Both the position numbers and the translations under genes were made by a program. A stretch of DNA of 64,000 nucleotides from Candidatus Poribacteria bacterium (GTDB taxonomy: Bacteria; Poribacteria; WGA-4E; WGA-3G): contig JAAXGN010000115.1 in the NCBI GenBank assembly GCA_012267415.1, positions 1-64,000 on the forward strand, read 5' to 3'. The notes beneath the pieces are model-generated. The model made no database searches, had not been told where the DNA came from, and saw nothing but the letters and a program-made list of their open reading frames with translations. Of the stretch, positions 35,322-44,679 are shown in pieces (within the stretch, counting starts at the first letter, position 1; every line of letters starts with the position of its first letter).

Positions 35322-35344
35322 GTAGGGGCGGGGTTTCCCCGCCC
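35322..35344. repeat. REP-like hairpin inside the secretion operon
   Basis: GTAGGGGCGGGG-TTT-CCCCGCCC is a perfect hairpin with a GTAG foot in the 111-nt gap between the gspL-like and gspM-like genes. The same hairpin, reversed, is the core of the family C element at 22664-22686. Confidence 0.7.
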
Positions 35345-35387
35345 GTGTATTATTGGGTTTCCCGACCGCGTATTGCTTAGTTCTGCA

Positions 35388-37103
35388 TTATTTATCTTGC
35401 ATTTCCATCTCTCGTTCTTTATCCTCATCTGAGAAATCTGTATTCTGATCTGGTGGAGACATATCAACATCCTCCTCAACCTGTTCAATCAACTCTACCT
35501 CAGGTTTTGGGTAACGCATCTGTGCAATTTTCTGAGCGGCATCTGTTGCCAATTTACAATTGATCTTCACCTCAAATGTGGGTCTACGTTCATCTCCGGT
35601 TGTCGTTACCTCACCCGCATCTATATCACTGAAGATTTCTGAGTTTCTCATGACACCGATCATTGAATCAATGGAATCATGAGCATTCGCTTGTAGACTA
35701 AATGTGATACGCGTTTTGGTAAAATCGTCAAGGTTGTTTGCTTCAAAAGTCTTCCAAGCGACCTTCGTGCGATCATTAAAGAGTTTACTTAGGACATGCA
35801 AGACATCAATAGGTGTAACACTGTGTCTCAGTTTATTAGCCAAAACCAATTCAAGAGAAAGCTGTTTCTTCGCATCCGCTTCTAACCCTCGGTATGTAGC
35901 GATCATGTTATCTAAGTTCAACTCTTTGGACTTTTGCGCTCTACTCCACGTAACACCACATACAGCAATAATTACGATAATAACCGCCGCAAAACCCGCT
36001 GCAATCAGTTGCTGATGTTTACGAGAGGACTCTTCACGTTTGACTCCTATTTCTGTCGGTAAAAGAGATACCGGTTTTTCTGCCTCTATTACATGTAGAC
36101 CGATCCCTAACGGAACAGCGAAAGTGCCACCGTAACTATCAGGATTACTTGCAAGATTACTTGTATCTAAAACACCTGTATTTAGTGGGTTCCAAAGACG
36201 AGTAGGTATCTGAAAGTGATCTTGACATGTTTCAGCTAATTCAGGCACTCGTGCACCGCCACCACATAACAGTATTTCGGAAATCGCTTCAGGTTCAGAC
36301 ATAGTGGTCTCGCGTTCTGCGGCACCGATGGACCGTTCCAATTCAGCAATGAAACGTCTTGTCCAGGTACGCGTTGGAGGTTGATTAGCAGGAATCTGTT
36401 GCTTTTCCTCTTCTGCTGACTCAGCATCAATATCCATTTCTGTCATCAATGTTCTCGTCAAATGGTTACCACTTACAGTGAAACCACGCGAAAACTGGAG
36501 GGACTCACCTTGCATAATACAGAAGTCTGTAAGTCCGGCTCCAATATCAACGATTATAGTGCGACCAGTGGTATCTGAGAGACTCTGACGAGCAATTGTG
36601 GCGATCGCTAACATTGAAGGCACAACCGCAGAGGGTGTAATTCCCATCTCTTTTAAAGCATCCATATACCGGGATACTGTATCTCGACGGGTAGAAAGCA
36701 ACTCCACAGATAGTGAATCCGGAGTACGTCTTATATCATGGTATGTAAAAACAGAATTCTCCTTCTGAAACGGTAGTTCTGTTTCTGCAGCCATATCAAT
36801 CATCGTCGGGAGTTGTGCATCTGTTGTACCTGGTGGTAAATTCGCTAAAGTCTTGGTTACGACATATAAACGCGGAATTGAAATTGCAACATCTATTTTG
36901 TGTTTGTTAAAAAAGTTCCTTTTGATGTTAAGTTGATTCCACAAACTACGCACTGTTTCTGATACGTGAGTTGGATCATCAGGATCAGTGAACGTTTCTG
37001 TCCCCGAATTCAGGATATGTAACCCATCGGGGGTTTTTTCTATGTGGACTATTTTTGCTGTAGCAGTACCGATATCAATTGCTACGACTTGTGTGTTTGC
37101 CAT
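35388..37103 (-). CDS. gspL: Type II secretion GspL-like protein (PilM-PilN fusion)
   Basis: An inner-membrane assembly platform protein that links the cytoplasmic ATPase to the periplasm. Residues about 1-330 are an actin-like PilM domain: VVAIDIGTATAKIVHIE at the N-terminus, TIIVDIGAGLTDFCIMQGES (phosphate loops) and ISEILLCGGGARVPELAE. A membrane helix at about 364-390 (LIAAGFAAVIIVIIAVCGV) is followed by a PilN-like periplasmic part with a coiled region and a ferredoxin-like fold, then an acidic tail (MSPPDQNTDFSDEDKERE). This layout equals GspL in function and PilM+PilN in sequence. ATG 37103 (MANTQVVAID) is the natural start. It sits between gspK and the gspM-like gene. Confidence 0.85.
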   Translation of the reverse strand: MANTQVVAIDIGTATAKIVHIEKTPDGLHILNSGTETFTDPDDPTHVSETVRSLWNQLNIKRNFFNKHKIDVAISIPRLYVVTKTLANLPPGTTDAQLPTMIDMAAETELPFQKENSVFTYHDIRRTPDSLSVELLSTRRDTVSRYMDALKEMGITPSAVVPSMLAIATIARQSLSDTTGRTIIVDIGAGLTDFCIMQGESLQFSRGFTVSGNHLTRTLMTEMDIDAESAEEEKQQIPANQPPTRTWTRRFIAELERSIGAAERETTMSEPEAISEILLCGGGARVPELAETCQDHFQIPTRLWNPLNTGVLDTSNLASNPDSYGGTFAVPLGIGLHVIEAEKPVSLLPTEIGVKREESSRKHQQLIAAGFAAVIIVIIAVCGVTWSRAQKSKELNLDNMIATYRGLEADAKKQLSLELVLANKLRHSVTPIDVLHVLSKLFNDRTKVAWKTFEANNLDDFTKTRITFSLQANAHDSIDSMIGVMRNSEIFSDIDAGEVTTTGDERRPTFEVKINCKLATDAAQKIAQMRYPKPEVELIEQVEEDVDMSPPDQNTDFSDEDKEREMEMQDK

Positions 37104-37137
37104 CTTTAACCTCATACTATGATGTTATACTTCCCAC

Positions 37138-38655
37138 TTAATCTTGTCGCCAGTAAGGGACATTCAGTTGATTTTCTTCTCTGATAACCACGCCAACGCA
37201 CCTTGCAAGCGTCTTACCGGTTGCATCAACTCCCATAGATTCAATTCGGTAACCGCGTGTGCGATATGTAACATAATCTACAACTTGTCTGAAAGTTTGG
37301 TTGTCAATCTCATCAAGTTGCAGGAGTTGTGAAATGTTACTGAATGGATTTCCGGTGACATTATCTTCTGGGTTGTTGTTCTGTTGGTTTTCGCTTTCCT
37401 CTTCACGGCGAGTTTTGATCGCTTGTGCTTTTGCCTGATCCATACCCGGCAGCAACTGTAATATTTCAACGGGTGCAGTATTAATATTGACCAGTCCTTC
37501 AACAGTCTGTCCATCTTCTGTGGTAATCCTATCAACAATACCTGCAAACTCTTGCATCGTCAGAACTCTCACATCTCTGATAGCATCTATGGATTGAAAA
37601 TCACCTTGTGCATCACGATGTGCAACAATTCGTTGTGCGATTCCTTGATCTATACCGGGTAATTCTTCCAATTCATCCTCGTCAGCGTTGTTTATATTAA
37701 CTTGGTTGTTATTGCCGCCACCTTGATTTCCTGGCCCAAAACCGTTATCGTCTTCATTACCCGTATCTATTTCCTGAATTGTGATGCGGCCACTAATGTT
37801 ATTGAAAACTTGATTTGAGACTGCCGGTACATCTAAGAGTGCAGCTAAACCACTAAATTCCCGTGCTTGTATAATTGCTTGTGCTTCCCCTTGTGAGAAT
37901 ACATTTTGATTATTATTACCTCTAATGCCTGATATTTGTTGTGCATTAGCAGAATTGATATTTACCCTCGCTTGTCCATTTGTATCCGTATTCGCGTCAA
38001 GCGAGTGAACGGTTGTTAAGGTTACAATTCCACCAGAACTCGGTTGAATCTGTGCTAACTGCGGCAATTGTGCTAATTCAGTCTGCGGTACCTGTTCTTC
38101 TGACCCACTTGTGGGGGCAGCTTGTACCTGTATCCCATACAGAATCTGTTCTGTCATGCCTTCAATACGTGCAACGTCACGGACAGTGCGAAAGGGACGA
38201 CCTTCAACAATCCGAGCTGCAAGGTCCGTGGATAAATCTGTTTCTGCTTGGGCACCTGATAGCAGGAGCAGATTCCGAATTGTTTCTACTGGGGCAGTAT
38301 TTAGATTTATCCTTGAGGATTCATCAGTGATAGCAGTACGAAACGTAAGGAATCCACCTACCTGAATGCCATCGTCTATCACCTCTTCAATTGGTGCCGC
38401 CCAAGTTTCACCGAGTGAGTCAAAACTTGTTTCATCATTACGTAGTTTTGCTAACCCCAATTCAAATCCTGCTTTAGCAGCATAATGATACTTCACTCTT
38501 TCGGAAAAGTTGCTCTGTGCTTTATTCTCAAGATTAAATGAATATAGCAGCTGCATCGCTACGACTGAAAGGATTGTCAATATCCATAGCGTCGAGACAA
38601 GTGACAAGCCATCTGAATCAGAGATAAAGTTAGTTTTTAGACAAAATCTTTTCAT
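37138..38655 (-). CDS. gspK: Type II secretion minor pseudopilin GspK with extra HhH modules
   Basis: The N-terminus SDGLSLVSTLWILTILSVVA is a type IV prepilin-like segment with cleavage after Gly, as in GspK. The body contains several helix-hairpin-helix/ComEA-like modules: SSRINLNTAPVETIRNLLLL, ARVNINSANAQQISGIRG, VNINNADEDELEELPGID with IAQRIVAHRDAQGDF, and LVNINTAPVEILQLLPGM with AQAIKTRREE. Classical GspK has one SAM-like pair and about 330 aa; this is 505 aa, so the tip protein is enlarged by inserted N/Q-rich and HhH units. It would cap the pseudopilus with GspI and GspJ. The ribosome site is weak; a REP-like hairpin lies between it and gspJ. Confidence 0.85.
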   Translation of the reverse strand: MKRFCLKTNFISDSDGLSLVSTLWILTILSVVAMQLLYSFNLENKAQSNFSERVKYHYAAKAGFELGLAKLRNDETSFDSLGETWAAPIEEVIDDGIQVGGFLTFRTAITDESSRINLNTAPVETIRNLLLLSGAQAETDLSTDLAARIVEGRPFRTVRDVARIEGMTEQILYGIQVQAAPTSGSEEQVPQTELAQLPQLAQIQPSSGGIVTLTTVHSLDANTDTNGQARVNINSANAQQISGIRGNNNQNVFSQGEAQAIIQAREFSGLAALLDVPAVSNQVFNNISGRITIQEIDTGNEDDNGFGPGNQGGGNNNQVNINNADEDELEELPGIDQGIAQRIVAHRDAQGDFQSIDAIRDVRVLTMQEFAGIVDRITTEDGQTVEGLVNINTAPVEILQLLPGMDQAKAQAIKTRREEESENQQNNNPEDNVTGNPFSNISQLLQLDEIDNQTFRQVVDYVTYRTRGYRIESMGVDATGKTLARCVGVVIREENQLNVPYWRQD

Positions 38656-38678
38656 TATTTAACCATGTTTGGCACGAC

Positions 38679-38700
38679 GGGCAATGAATTGCCCTACTAC
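38679..38700. repeat. REP-like hairpin between gspJ and gspK
   Basis: GGGCAATGAATTGCCC followed by CTAC, the same sequence as the arm of the pair at 30970-30994, lies in a 75-nt gap within the operon. Confidence 0.65.
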
Positions 38701-38730
38701 AAGCCAGTTTCAATAGGAATTGACAAAGCA

Positions 38731-39612
38731 CTATTGTGCAGTATCGGTGGCACCAGCAGGTATATATACCATCGTAGACTGCGTTAATGCACCTTGTCCT
38801 ATGACACCAGGGTTCTGTGCTGCAGGTTGAACAGACGTTCTGTTCTGTCTGTTCTCATCAATGACGCTTACAAGTACTTGGACACCAACAGGGATAACAT
38901 CTGTCTGTTCCCAAGATTCAAACATCCCACCCGATTCAGCATCTATATAATTAAGGTCAAAGTTTATGATGCCATCTATCAAAGATTCTACGGTAAACGC
39001 AATCGGCATCCCATTTTCATCTACAGTAGGCTTTACACCAGCATCCATTATCGTCGCGACAATAAACTCTGGGTTTAATGCTGTGGAAACGACACGATAT
39101 AGGGTAAGTCTCTCTTCCTGCTGTTGTACGTTACTACTGTTTGACCCTTGTGATTCGTTAATCGGTGGCGGAACTGATCCGCTTTCAATTTCTTCATACG
39201 GAATCTTCGGTCCAATATAATATACGACACGCCGCACATCACTCAAAGGAGGCATAGGTACAGGACGCGGCCCCTCTAACTGCACAGCAAATACATCTGG
39301 ATCTGTCTTAACTAATGTGACAAAACTGACAATGTCTCTATTCCCGGAAGATGTAGGGACATCTTGAGAGAAGATCGTTAGCAATTCGTCAGATGTATCC
39401 GTCTGAATTTGACTTAGATCGGTGACAAAACGATCTAAAGCAACACGACAACGTTGTCCCTGGATCAATTTCGCCTGCGTGCGATTGTAAGCATCCATCG
39501 CTGTGTTAAAGACTGCGTAGGTGGAACCTCCCATGATTATAATGATGGTAACGGATGTTAACAATTCTACCAACGTAAGTCCGCTTTGACTTTTAGGGTT
39601 TACATATCGCAT
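38731..39612 (-). CDS. gspJ: Type II secretion minor pseudopilin GspJ
   Basis: A prepilin-like protein with leader MRYVNPKSQSG and the hydrophobic helix LTLVELLTSVTIIIIMGGST, cleaved after Gly with Leu at +1 and Glu at +5. ALDRFVTDLSQIQTDTSDEL and the following beta-rich region match GspJ. ATG 39612 is used, since the track start at 39729 would put 50 residues before the cleavage site and run into gspI. About 293 aa, longer than typical (about 200), with an extended C-terminal part (VDENGMPIAFTVESLIDGII, VIPVGVQVLVSVIDENR). It would form the pseudopilus tip together with GspI and GspK. It lies 46 nt after gspI. Confidence 0.85.
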   Translation of the reverse strand: MRYVNPKSQSGLTLVELLTSVTIIIIMGGSTYAVFNTAMDAYNRTQAKLIQGQRCRVALDRFVTDLSQIQTDTSDELLTIFSQDVPTSSGNRDIVSFVTLVKTDPDVFAVQLEGPRPVPMPPLSDVRRVVYYIGPKIPYEEIESGSVPPPINESQGSNSSNVQQQEERLTLYRVVSTALNPEFIVATIMDAGVKPTVDENGMPIAFTVESLIDGIINFDLNYIDAESGGMFESWEQTDVIPVGVQVLVSVIDENRQNRTSVQPAAQNPGVIGQGALTQSTMVYIPAGATDTAQ

Positions 39613-39658
39613 ACTTAAATTCCCAATGAGAGAAGTCTGGGGTATTAGATTCAATACC

Positions 39659-40066
39659 TTAGTTCTGTGTTTGCTGTAATGATCTGTCTGCAATAAAGGA
39701 ATATGTACTGATAGATCTCGGTTGACCAAAATGGTCCCACATAATTGTTAATTGAATTCGCCGCAATCCATCAAATTCTTCAGATTGAACATCTTGGACA
39801 GCAGACTGCCACTGAAAGATGGAACCTTCACCAAATTCTCCACCACTTTCACCGGTTTCTGGGAACCCGTTCATCTCAATTTCCGCCATTTTAAACTTCA
39901 TCAGATAGAGAGCGGTCATTCTGTTATCAGTCAGACGCTGGTTCCGTGAGACATCGTTAAATACTTTCAGCAGTGCTGGAAACACTGCAGCCATAATCGT
40001 AATCGTTACAAGGATTTCTGCAAATGTGAAACCGTCTGTGCTGGGTGAAATTCTAAGAAACCGCAT
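39659..40066 (-). CDS. gspI: Type II secretion minor pseudopilin GspI
   Basis: A 135-aa prepilin-like protein with leader MRFLRISPSTDG and helix FTFAEILVTITIMAAVFPAL (Phe +1, Glu +5). TALYLMKFKMAEIEMNGFPE is the GspI-type region, followed by a compact C-terminal domain (LRRIQLTIMWDHFGQPRSIS). Length and position between gspH and gspJ fit GspI. AAGGAA precedes the ATG, and the gene begins 6 nt after the gspH stop. Confidence 0.85.
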   Translation of the reverse strand: MRFLRISPSTDGFTFAEILVTITIMAAVFPALLKVFNDVSRNQRLTDNRMTALYLMKFKMAEIEMNGFPETGESGGEFGEGSIFQWQSAVQDVQSEEFDGLRRIQLTIMWDHFGQPRSISTYSFIADRSLQQTQN

Positions 40067-40072
40067 AGTATT

Positions 40073-40798
40073 TTAATTCCTTATTCCTGCCGCTTGTAAC
40101 TGTTCCGCTGACATATCCTGTATACTCGCACGACCCGTAACGCCTTCAACTGTAATTGCTACCACCTGTTCTCTAAGGTTTTGAAGGTAGATTACGGTGT
40201 CTTGTGATGTAGAAGTCGGCGTAAAATATACGAACCCTGCACCTGTCGTTACTTCCTGGGTTGTCCCACCGAAAGTCGTAGTCATTGAAGGTATAGTTAT
40301 CCTTTCAGTGAGTGATTGCGGGACACCCATGACACCGCCTGTTCGGGAAACGGGGGCCTGTTGATTGTTTGTAGTAGGTGTGTTTGCCGTTCTCCCCGCA
40401 GAAGCCATCGGATTTTGCGTATTGAAAGTTTCGCTTGAAGCTAACCAGTATCTGTTCCCTGTTAGATCAAATACGACAAGGTGTGTATGCCGTTCTGTAA
40501 TCGCCATGTCACGAGCAAATGTGAAAGTATCAACGATTTTCTGTGCAGCAGTCCGGAGTCTTCTTGATGCTGCAAATCCGCGCAAGGCAGGCATTGAAAT
40601 AGTCGTCAAGATGGAGATGATGATTAAAACCAGCATGATCTCCATCATGCTAAAACCGGACGCACCACTTAATCCTCTCCGCTTACATATCTGTGTGATA
40701 TGACACCAGATCCCTGTGCGGGTTTTTATCAGGGATGAATGTGTGTATTGGGTTTTAATCTGTCGCTCCCTCTGCGATAAAGTTAGTAATATCCGCAT
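40073..40798 (-). CDS. gspH: Type II secretion minor pseudopilin GspH
   Basis: The prepilin helix GFSMMEIMLVLIIISILTTI with Phe +1 and Glu +5 is followed by ALRGFAASRRLRTAAQKIVD and TFARDMAITERHTHLVVFDL, which are typical of GspH. The start is uncertain. ATG 40798 has GGGAGG upstream but overlaps the end of gspG by 44 nt and yields a leader of almost 50 residues, long for the family; the track start at 40825 is even longer. A non-ATG start closer to the cleavage site is possible. About 241 aa. A glutamine/alanine-rich loop (NTPTTNNQQAPVSRT) interrupts the C-terminal domain. Confidence 0.82.
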   Translation of the reverse strand: MRILLTLSQRERQIKTQYTHSSLIKTRTGIWCHITQICKRRGLSGASGFSMMEIMLVLIIISILTTISMPALRGFAASRRLRTAAQKIVDTFTFARDMAITERHTHLVVFDLTGNRYWLASSETFNTQNPMASAGRTANTPTTNNQQAPVSRTGGVMGVPQSLTERITIPSMTTTFGGTTQEVTTGAGFVYFTPTSTSQDTVIYLQNLREQVVAITVEGVTGRASIQDMSAEQLQAAGIRN

Positions 40799-41207
40799 CA
40801 AAGTCAACACCTCCCAGTTTACCATCTCTACCGTAGGAGATCAGGTCAAAATCGTATCCATAATTGTTGCTTGGTGTCACATAGACGTAAGCATTTCCCC
40901 ACGGATCATTTGTAATCTCTTGTGTTAAATAGGGACCACTCCAGTTCGGTGGTTCAGGATTCGGAGCACGCCACAACGCATTTAAACCCTGTTCCGTCGT
41001 AGGATACTGGCCAACTTCAGTTGCATAGAGCTGTAGTGCTGTGGATAGATTACTTATTTCTATTTTTGCTTTTGAGACATTTGCTTTTTGAGGTGCATTG
41101 ATAATCCTTGGCGCAATAAATGCCGCCAAAATACCCAAAATAACGATAACAATCGTCAATTCAATCAGTGTTAATCCTGATTCGTCCTTTTTAAACTGCT
41201 TTAACAT
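40755..41207 (-). CDS. gspG: Type II secretion major pseudopilin GspG
   Basis: The main pseudopilus subunit. The leader MLKQFKKDESG and helix LTLIELTIVIVILGILAAFI are canonical, with cleavage after Gly. VGQYPTTEQGLNALWRAP, TNDPWGNAYVYVTPS and DFDLISYGRDGKLGG are diagnostic, and the last includes the calcium-binding loop. 150 aa is standard. AAGGAG precedes the ATG. It follows gspF after a 287-nt gap full of repeats, so transcription may be attenuated or restarted there. Confidence 0.95.
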   Translation of the reverse strand: MLKQFKKDESGLTLIELTIVIVILGILAAFIAPRIINAPQKANVSKAKIEISNLSTALQLYATEVGQYPTTEQGLNALWRAPNPEPPNWSGPYLTQEITNDPWGNAYVYVTPSNNYGYDFDLISYGRDGKLGGVDFDADITNFIAEGATD

Positions 41208-41312
41208 TTTGATTAACTCCTTTTAGTATCTGTCAATTTTATGTCTAGTGCTTAGTCAAGTGTTATTTGATGGAACTAAAAAGTCGGGAATCGGAGTTCA
41301 AATCAACGGTAT

Positions 41313-41383
41313 GAATGCCATTTAGGCATTCACCGCCTACAATAAACAGATTCTGTAGGAGCGATCTCCGAATCGCGACCTAC
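41313..41383. repeat. Two REP-like hairpins between gspF and gspG
   Basis: GAATGCCATTTAGGCATTC with a CTAC end (to 41340) is followed by GTAGGAGCGATCTCC with GAATCGCGACCTAC (41355-41383). The upstream flank CGGGAATCGGAGTTCAAATC and both hairpin types recur, rearranged and inverted, at 63631-63750. Nothing else was seen in the 41208-41494 gap. Confidence 0.7.
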
Positions 41384-41494
41384 AATAGTCTTTTTACCAA
41401 ATAGACACTTCTCATTTCTATAATTAGACAAGCAACTAATCTAATAGTTTAAAGAACTTCGTATATACTGCCTTCATACATACCGGGAAATGTC

Positions 41495-42718
41495 CTAACT
41501 ACCTATAACATTTTGTGCTTCAAATATCGGCAGAATCATCGCTACAGCAATAAACCCGATGAGCAAACCCATAATCAGAATAACTAATGGACTTATAGAA
41601 CTGGTTAACCTTTCAAGACTCTTCTTGATCTCCATATCATAATACTCGGATAACTTTGACAACATGGTGACAGGTTCTCCAGATTCCTCACCAACTGCAA
41701 TCATGTGTGTCACAAGTGAAGGAAAATCTTTACTTTCTCCTAATTCCCGTGAAAGTGTTGACCCTTGTTCCACCTCTCTTTCAGCATTGGCTACGATATT
41801 ACTGTAGACTCTGTTCCCAATAGTATCTTTTACCACTTGTAAGGCGGGTAGCATACGTACACCGTTCTCTAAGAGTGTTGCCATGGTCCGTGTAAAACGG
41901 ACAATAGCAAATGTACTAAAGACCGGACCAACAAGTGGTATTTTGAGTTTGATGCGATCTAACATTATCTTCCCAGTTTCTGTTTTAAGATACTGTCTCA
42001 GTGCTGTTCCTATAACAGCAGCTCCCAGCAATCCAACCCACCAATACGCAGCAAATGTATCTGAAATACCAATTAAAATCAGTGTGGGTAAAGGGAGTTC
42101 ACTATCAAACTCAAGAAACATCTCCGTGAACTTCGGGATAACAAGGATCATGAGTACGATAATAGCTGTAATCATCAGACCAAAGAGTATGGCAGGATAG
42201 AAAAGTGCTGAAACAACCTGGTTTTTGAGGACCCGTTGTCGTTCAGCAAACTCGGCAAGTCGTTCTAAAACTTCTCCCAGGACACCACCTGCTTCACCAG
42301 CCTTTACCATATTGACATAGAGCTCAGAAAATACTTTAGGGTGTTGTGCCAATGCATCATTAAAGGTCGCCCCGTGTTCAACGTCATGTTTAACCTGCGC
42401 GACGATCTTATGCAACTCTGGATTGCTTATCTGTTCTAATGTAACCTCTAAAGAACGGGGGAGTGCGACGTGTGCATTTACTAGGGCTGCTAATTGATAG
42501 GTAAAAAACTCAACCTCAGCAGATTTAATTCGGCGCGTGCCGACACTGAAAATACGTTTCGCTTTCGTTTCAAGTGCTTCACCCTCTTCTACAACGTCTG
42601 TTGCCCAATACCCCATCTGTTGCAAATTCGCGATAAGTTCCGCACGGGAATCCGCTTCTAATGTACTATTGATCCTTTGACCAGTCTGGGTTACGGCTTC
42701 ATACTGATATCTCGGCAT
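41495..42718 (-). CDS. gspF: Type II secretion inner-membrane platform protein
   Basis: GspF is the polytopic platform that receives the ATPase and extends the pseudopilus. MPRYQYEAVTQTGQ begins the cytoplasmic domain. The two T2SSF domains are marked by VKAGEAGGVLGEVLERLAEF and AVGEESGEPVTMLSKLSEYY, and three membrane segments are visible (SALFYPAILFGLMITAIIVL, WWVGLLGAAVIGTAL, LVILIMGLLIGFIAVAMILP). 407 aa is standard. It lies 53 nt after gspE, with a weak GAGAG site. Confidence 0.94.
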   Translation of the reverse strand: MPRYQYEAVTQTGQRINSTLEADSRAELIANLQQMGYWATDVVEEGEALETKAKRIFSVGTRRIKSAEVEFFTYQLAALVNAHVALPRSLEVTLEQISNPELHKIVAQVKHDVEHGATFNDALAQHPKVFSELYVNMVKAGEAGGVLGEVLERLAEFAERQRVLKNQVVSALFYPAILFGLMITAIIVLMILVIPKFTEMFLEFDSELPLPTLILIGISDTFAAYWWVGLLGAAVIGTALRQYLKTETGKIMLDRIKLKIPLVGPVFSTFAIVRFTRTMATLLENGVRMLPALQVVKDTIGNRVYSNIVANAEREVEQGSTLSRELGESKDFPSLVTHMIAVGEESGEPVTMLSKLSEYYDMEIKKSLERLTSSISPLVILIMGLLIGFIAVAMILPIFEAQNVIGS

Positions 42719-42771
42719 GTCTTTTCTCTCATTGTAAGTCTACTCTGTTTATGGTGAATTGATGCCTTCAA

Positions 42772-44679
42772 CTATTGTGCACTGATGCTACTATCCGTCC
42801 CAAACTCAGAACCGGTTCGCAAATGCCCAGTGTTCTCATCTTCATAGTCGTAAGCATCTTCCTGAGTCAACCGTAGAACTTCATCAACGGTTGTATGTCC
42901 AGCAACTACCTTTTGCCATCCATCTTCACGTAGGCTCTTCATTCCTAACTTGACAGCAAGTTGTCTGAGTTCACTGGTTGAGGCTTGCTTGAGTGCTAAA
43001 GCTCGCATCTCCTCGGTCATAAATAAGACTTCAAATATTCCAATCCTACCTCTATAACCGCGTCCACGACACTCTTTACATCCATCATCGTTTGCGCGGG
43101 GGATCCTAAGATCTGTAGGTATGTTGACACCGTTAGATCTAAACAGAACACTGATTTCCTCTGCCGATGGTGTATACATTGTGCAGCATGCTTTACAGAC
43201 TCGACGTGCTAAACGTTGTGCAATGATACCTTCAACTGTTGACGTAACTAAGTACGGTTCAACACCCATATCAATAAGACGTGTTATAGCACCGGGAGCA
43301 TCGTTCGTGTGCAACGTACTGAATACAAGGTGTCCTGTAAGGGATGTGTGTATCGCCATTTCTGCTGTTTCTTCATCACGAATCTCTCCGACTAATACCT
43401 TATCAGGGTCCTGTCGTAATATGTGCCGTAAACCGTTGGCAAATGTAAAACCAATCTCAGGGTTGACCTGGATTTGATTGATACCTTCCAGTTCATATTC
43501 CACAGGATCCTCAAGCGTAATGATTTTGACTTCAGGTGTATTGATCTCTTTCAAACATGCATACAGAGATGTCGTCTTACCACTTCCAGTGGGACCTGTC
43601 GCAAGGATAATCCCGTGAGGTTTATGTATCATCCGTTGAAATAGGTCATAGTTTTCATCGGTAAGTCCAAGCTGTGTCAAACCGAATTCAATAGACTGTC
43701 TGTCAAGAATACGCAGCACGACACTTTCACTATGCTGTGTAGCAACGGTAGGTACAGTAGATACACGTAGGTCAATTTGACGTCTCCCTAAACTACCAAT
43801 CTCCGTGTTGATTTTACCATCCTGTGGTAAACGACGTTCTGCCACATCCATATCTGCCATAATCTTAATACGTGATGTAATCGCAGACTGCAGGTATGCG
43901 GGGGGTTGCTCTTGGTCTTCCAAAACACCATCAACGCGGAAACGAATCTTCAATTCTTCTGGATAAGGTTCAATGTGTATATCACTTGCTCCTGCCCGCA
44001 CAGCATCAATAATCATCTGTGATACCGCATCAACGACTGTCGGGTCTTCGGTTAAGTCCCTTTCATCAATTCCGAAGTCTTCAATGCTTGCACGTTCAAT
44101 TGTAGAGGCTGCACCAACAGGACCTTTAATACCGGCACTCAGAAGTGATGCTGCATCCCTACCGTAAGACCTTACAATCGCTTCTGAAATATCATCTTCG
44201 TCTGCAATTCGAAGATCAATTTCGCACTCCGTCACATAACCTATCTCATCAATCAGCACAATGTCGTTAATATCTGCGATGGCTACAGTCAAGACATTAC
44301 CATCCAACCTAACAGGAACGACTTTATTTCTATATGCAAAACTCGGAGGCACTTTATTGAGGGCATCCTCCTCTGGATTCAGGTCCTCAAGATGCATGAT
44401 AGACGTGCCAGATTCACGACCCTTTTTAGCAAGTTCCAATACCTTAGGAGAGACATACTCATTAAGGATTTCTTCCTCAGATTCACCTGCCTGTTCAATC
44501 TCTTCCAAAATCTGTCTATAACTTTCCGAATCGGAATCAGCAGATTGATCTGATTGGATCGGTTTTTTGACCCATCCTTCAAGGATCTTTTCATGGATTT
44601 CTTGGTAAACTTCATCAGAAATTAGGTTAGCATCTCTCAATACATCGACCAACGATTTTTTCGGTGCTGCTCCATACAT
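42772..44679 (-). CDS. gspE: Type II secretion traffic ATPase
   Basis: A hexameric cytoplasmic ATPase that powers pseudopilus assembly. The N-terminal part (about 60-190) is a GspE/MshE-type N-domain (YRNKVVPVRLDGNVLTVAIA). The catalytic core has ASDIHIEPYPEELKIRFRVD, Walker A GPTGSGKTTSLY near residue 362, the Asp box ITLEDPVEYELEGINQIQVN, Walker B LRQDPDKVLVGEIRD and the His box LTGHLVFSTLHTND. A tetracysteine zinc motif (CKACC..CKECRGRGYRGR) follows. 635 aa is longer than standard because of an acidic N-terminal extension. AAGGGA precedes the ATG. First gene of the operon. Confidence 0.95.
   Translation of the reverse strand: MYGAAPKKSLVDVLRDANLISDEVYQEIHEKILEGWVKKPIQSDQSADSDSESYRQILEEIEQAGESEEEILNEYVSPKVLELAKKGRESGTSIMHLEDLNPEEDALNKVPPSFAYRNKVVPVRLDGNVLTVAIADINDIVLIDEIGYVTECEIDLRIADEDDISEAIVRSYGRDAASLLSAGIKGPVGAASTIERASIEDFGIDERDLTEDPTVVDAVSQMIIDAVRAGASDIHIEPYPEELKIRFRVDGVLEDQEQPPAYLQSAITSRIKIMADMDVAERRLPQDGKINTEIGSLGRRQIDLRVSTVPTVATQHSESVVLRILDRQSIEFGLTQLGLTDENYDLFQRMIHKPHGIILATGPTGSGKTTSLYACLKEINTPEVKIITLEDPVEYELEGINQIQVNPEIGFTFANGLRHILRQDPDKVLVGEIRDEETAEMAIHTSLTGHLVFSTLHTNDAPGAITRLIDMGVEPYLVTSTVEGIIAQRLARRVCKACCTMYTPSAEEISVLFRSNGVNIPTDLRIPRANDDGCKECRGRGYRGRIGIFEVLFMTEEMRALALKQASTSELRQLAVKLGMKSLREDGWQKVVAGHTTVDEVLRLTQEDAYDYEDENTGHLRTGSEFGTDSSISAQ

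Noticed and set aside
35273-35488. 71-aa minus-strand ORF between the gspL-like and gspM-like genes
   Set aside because: It overlaps the gspL 3' end in another frame and reads through a REP-like hairpin.
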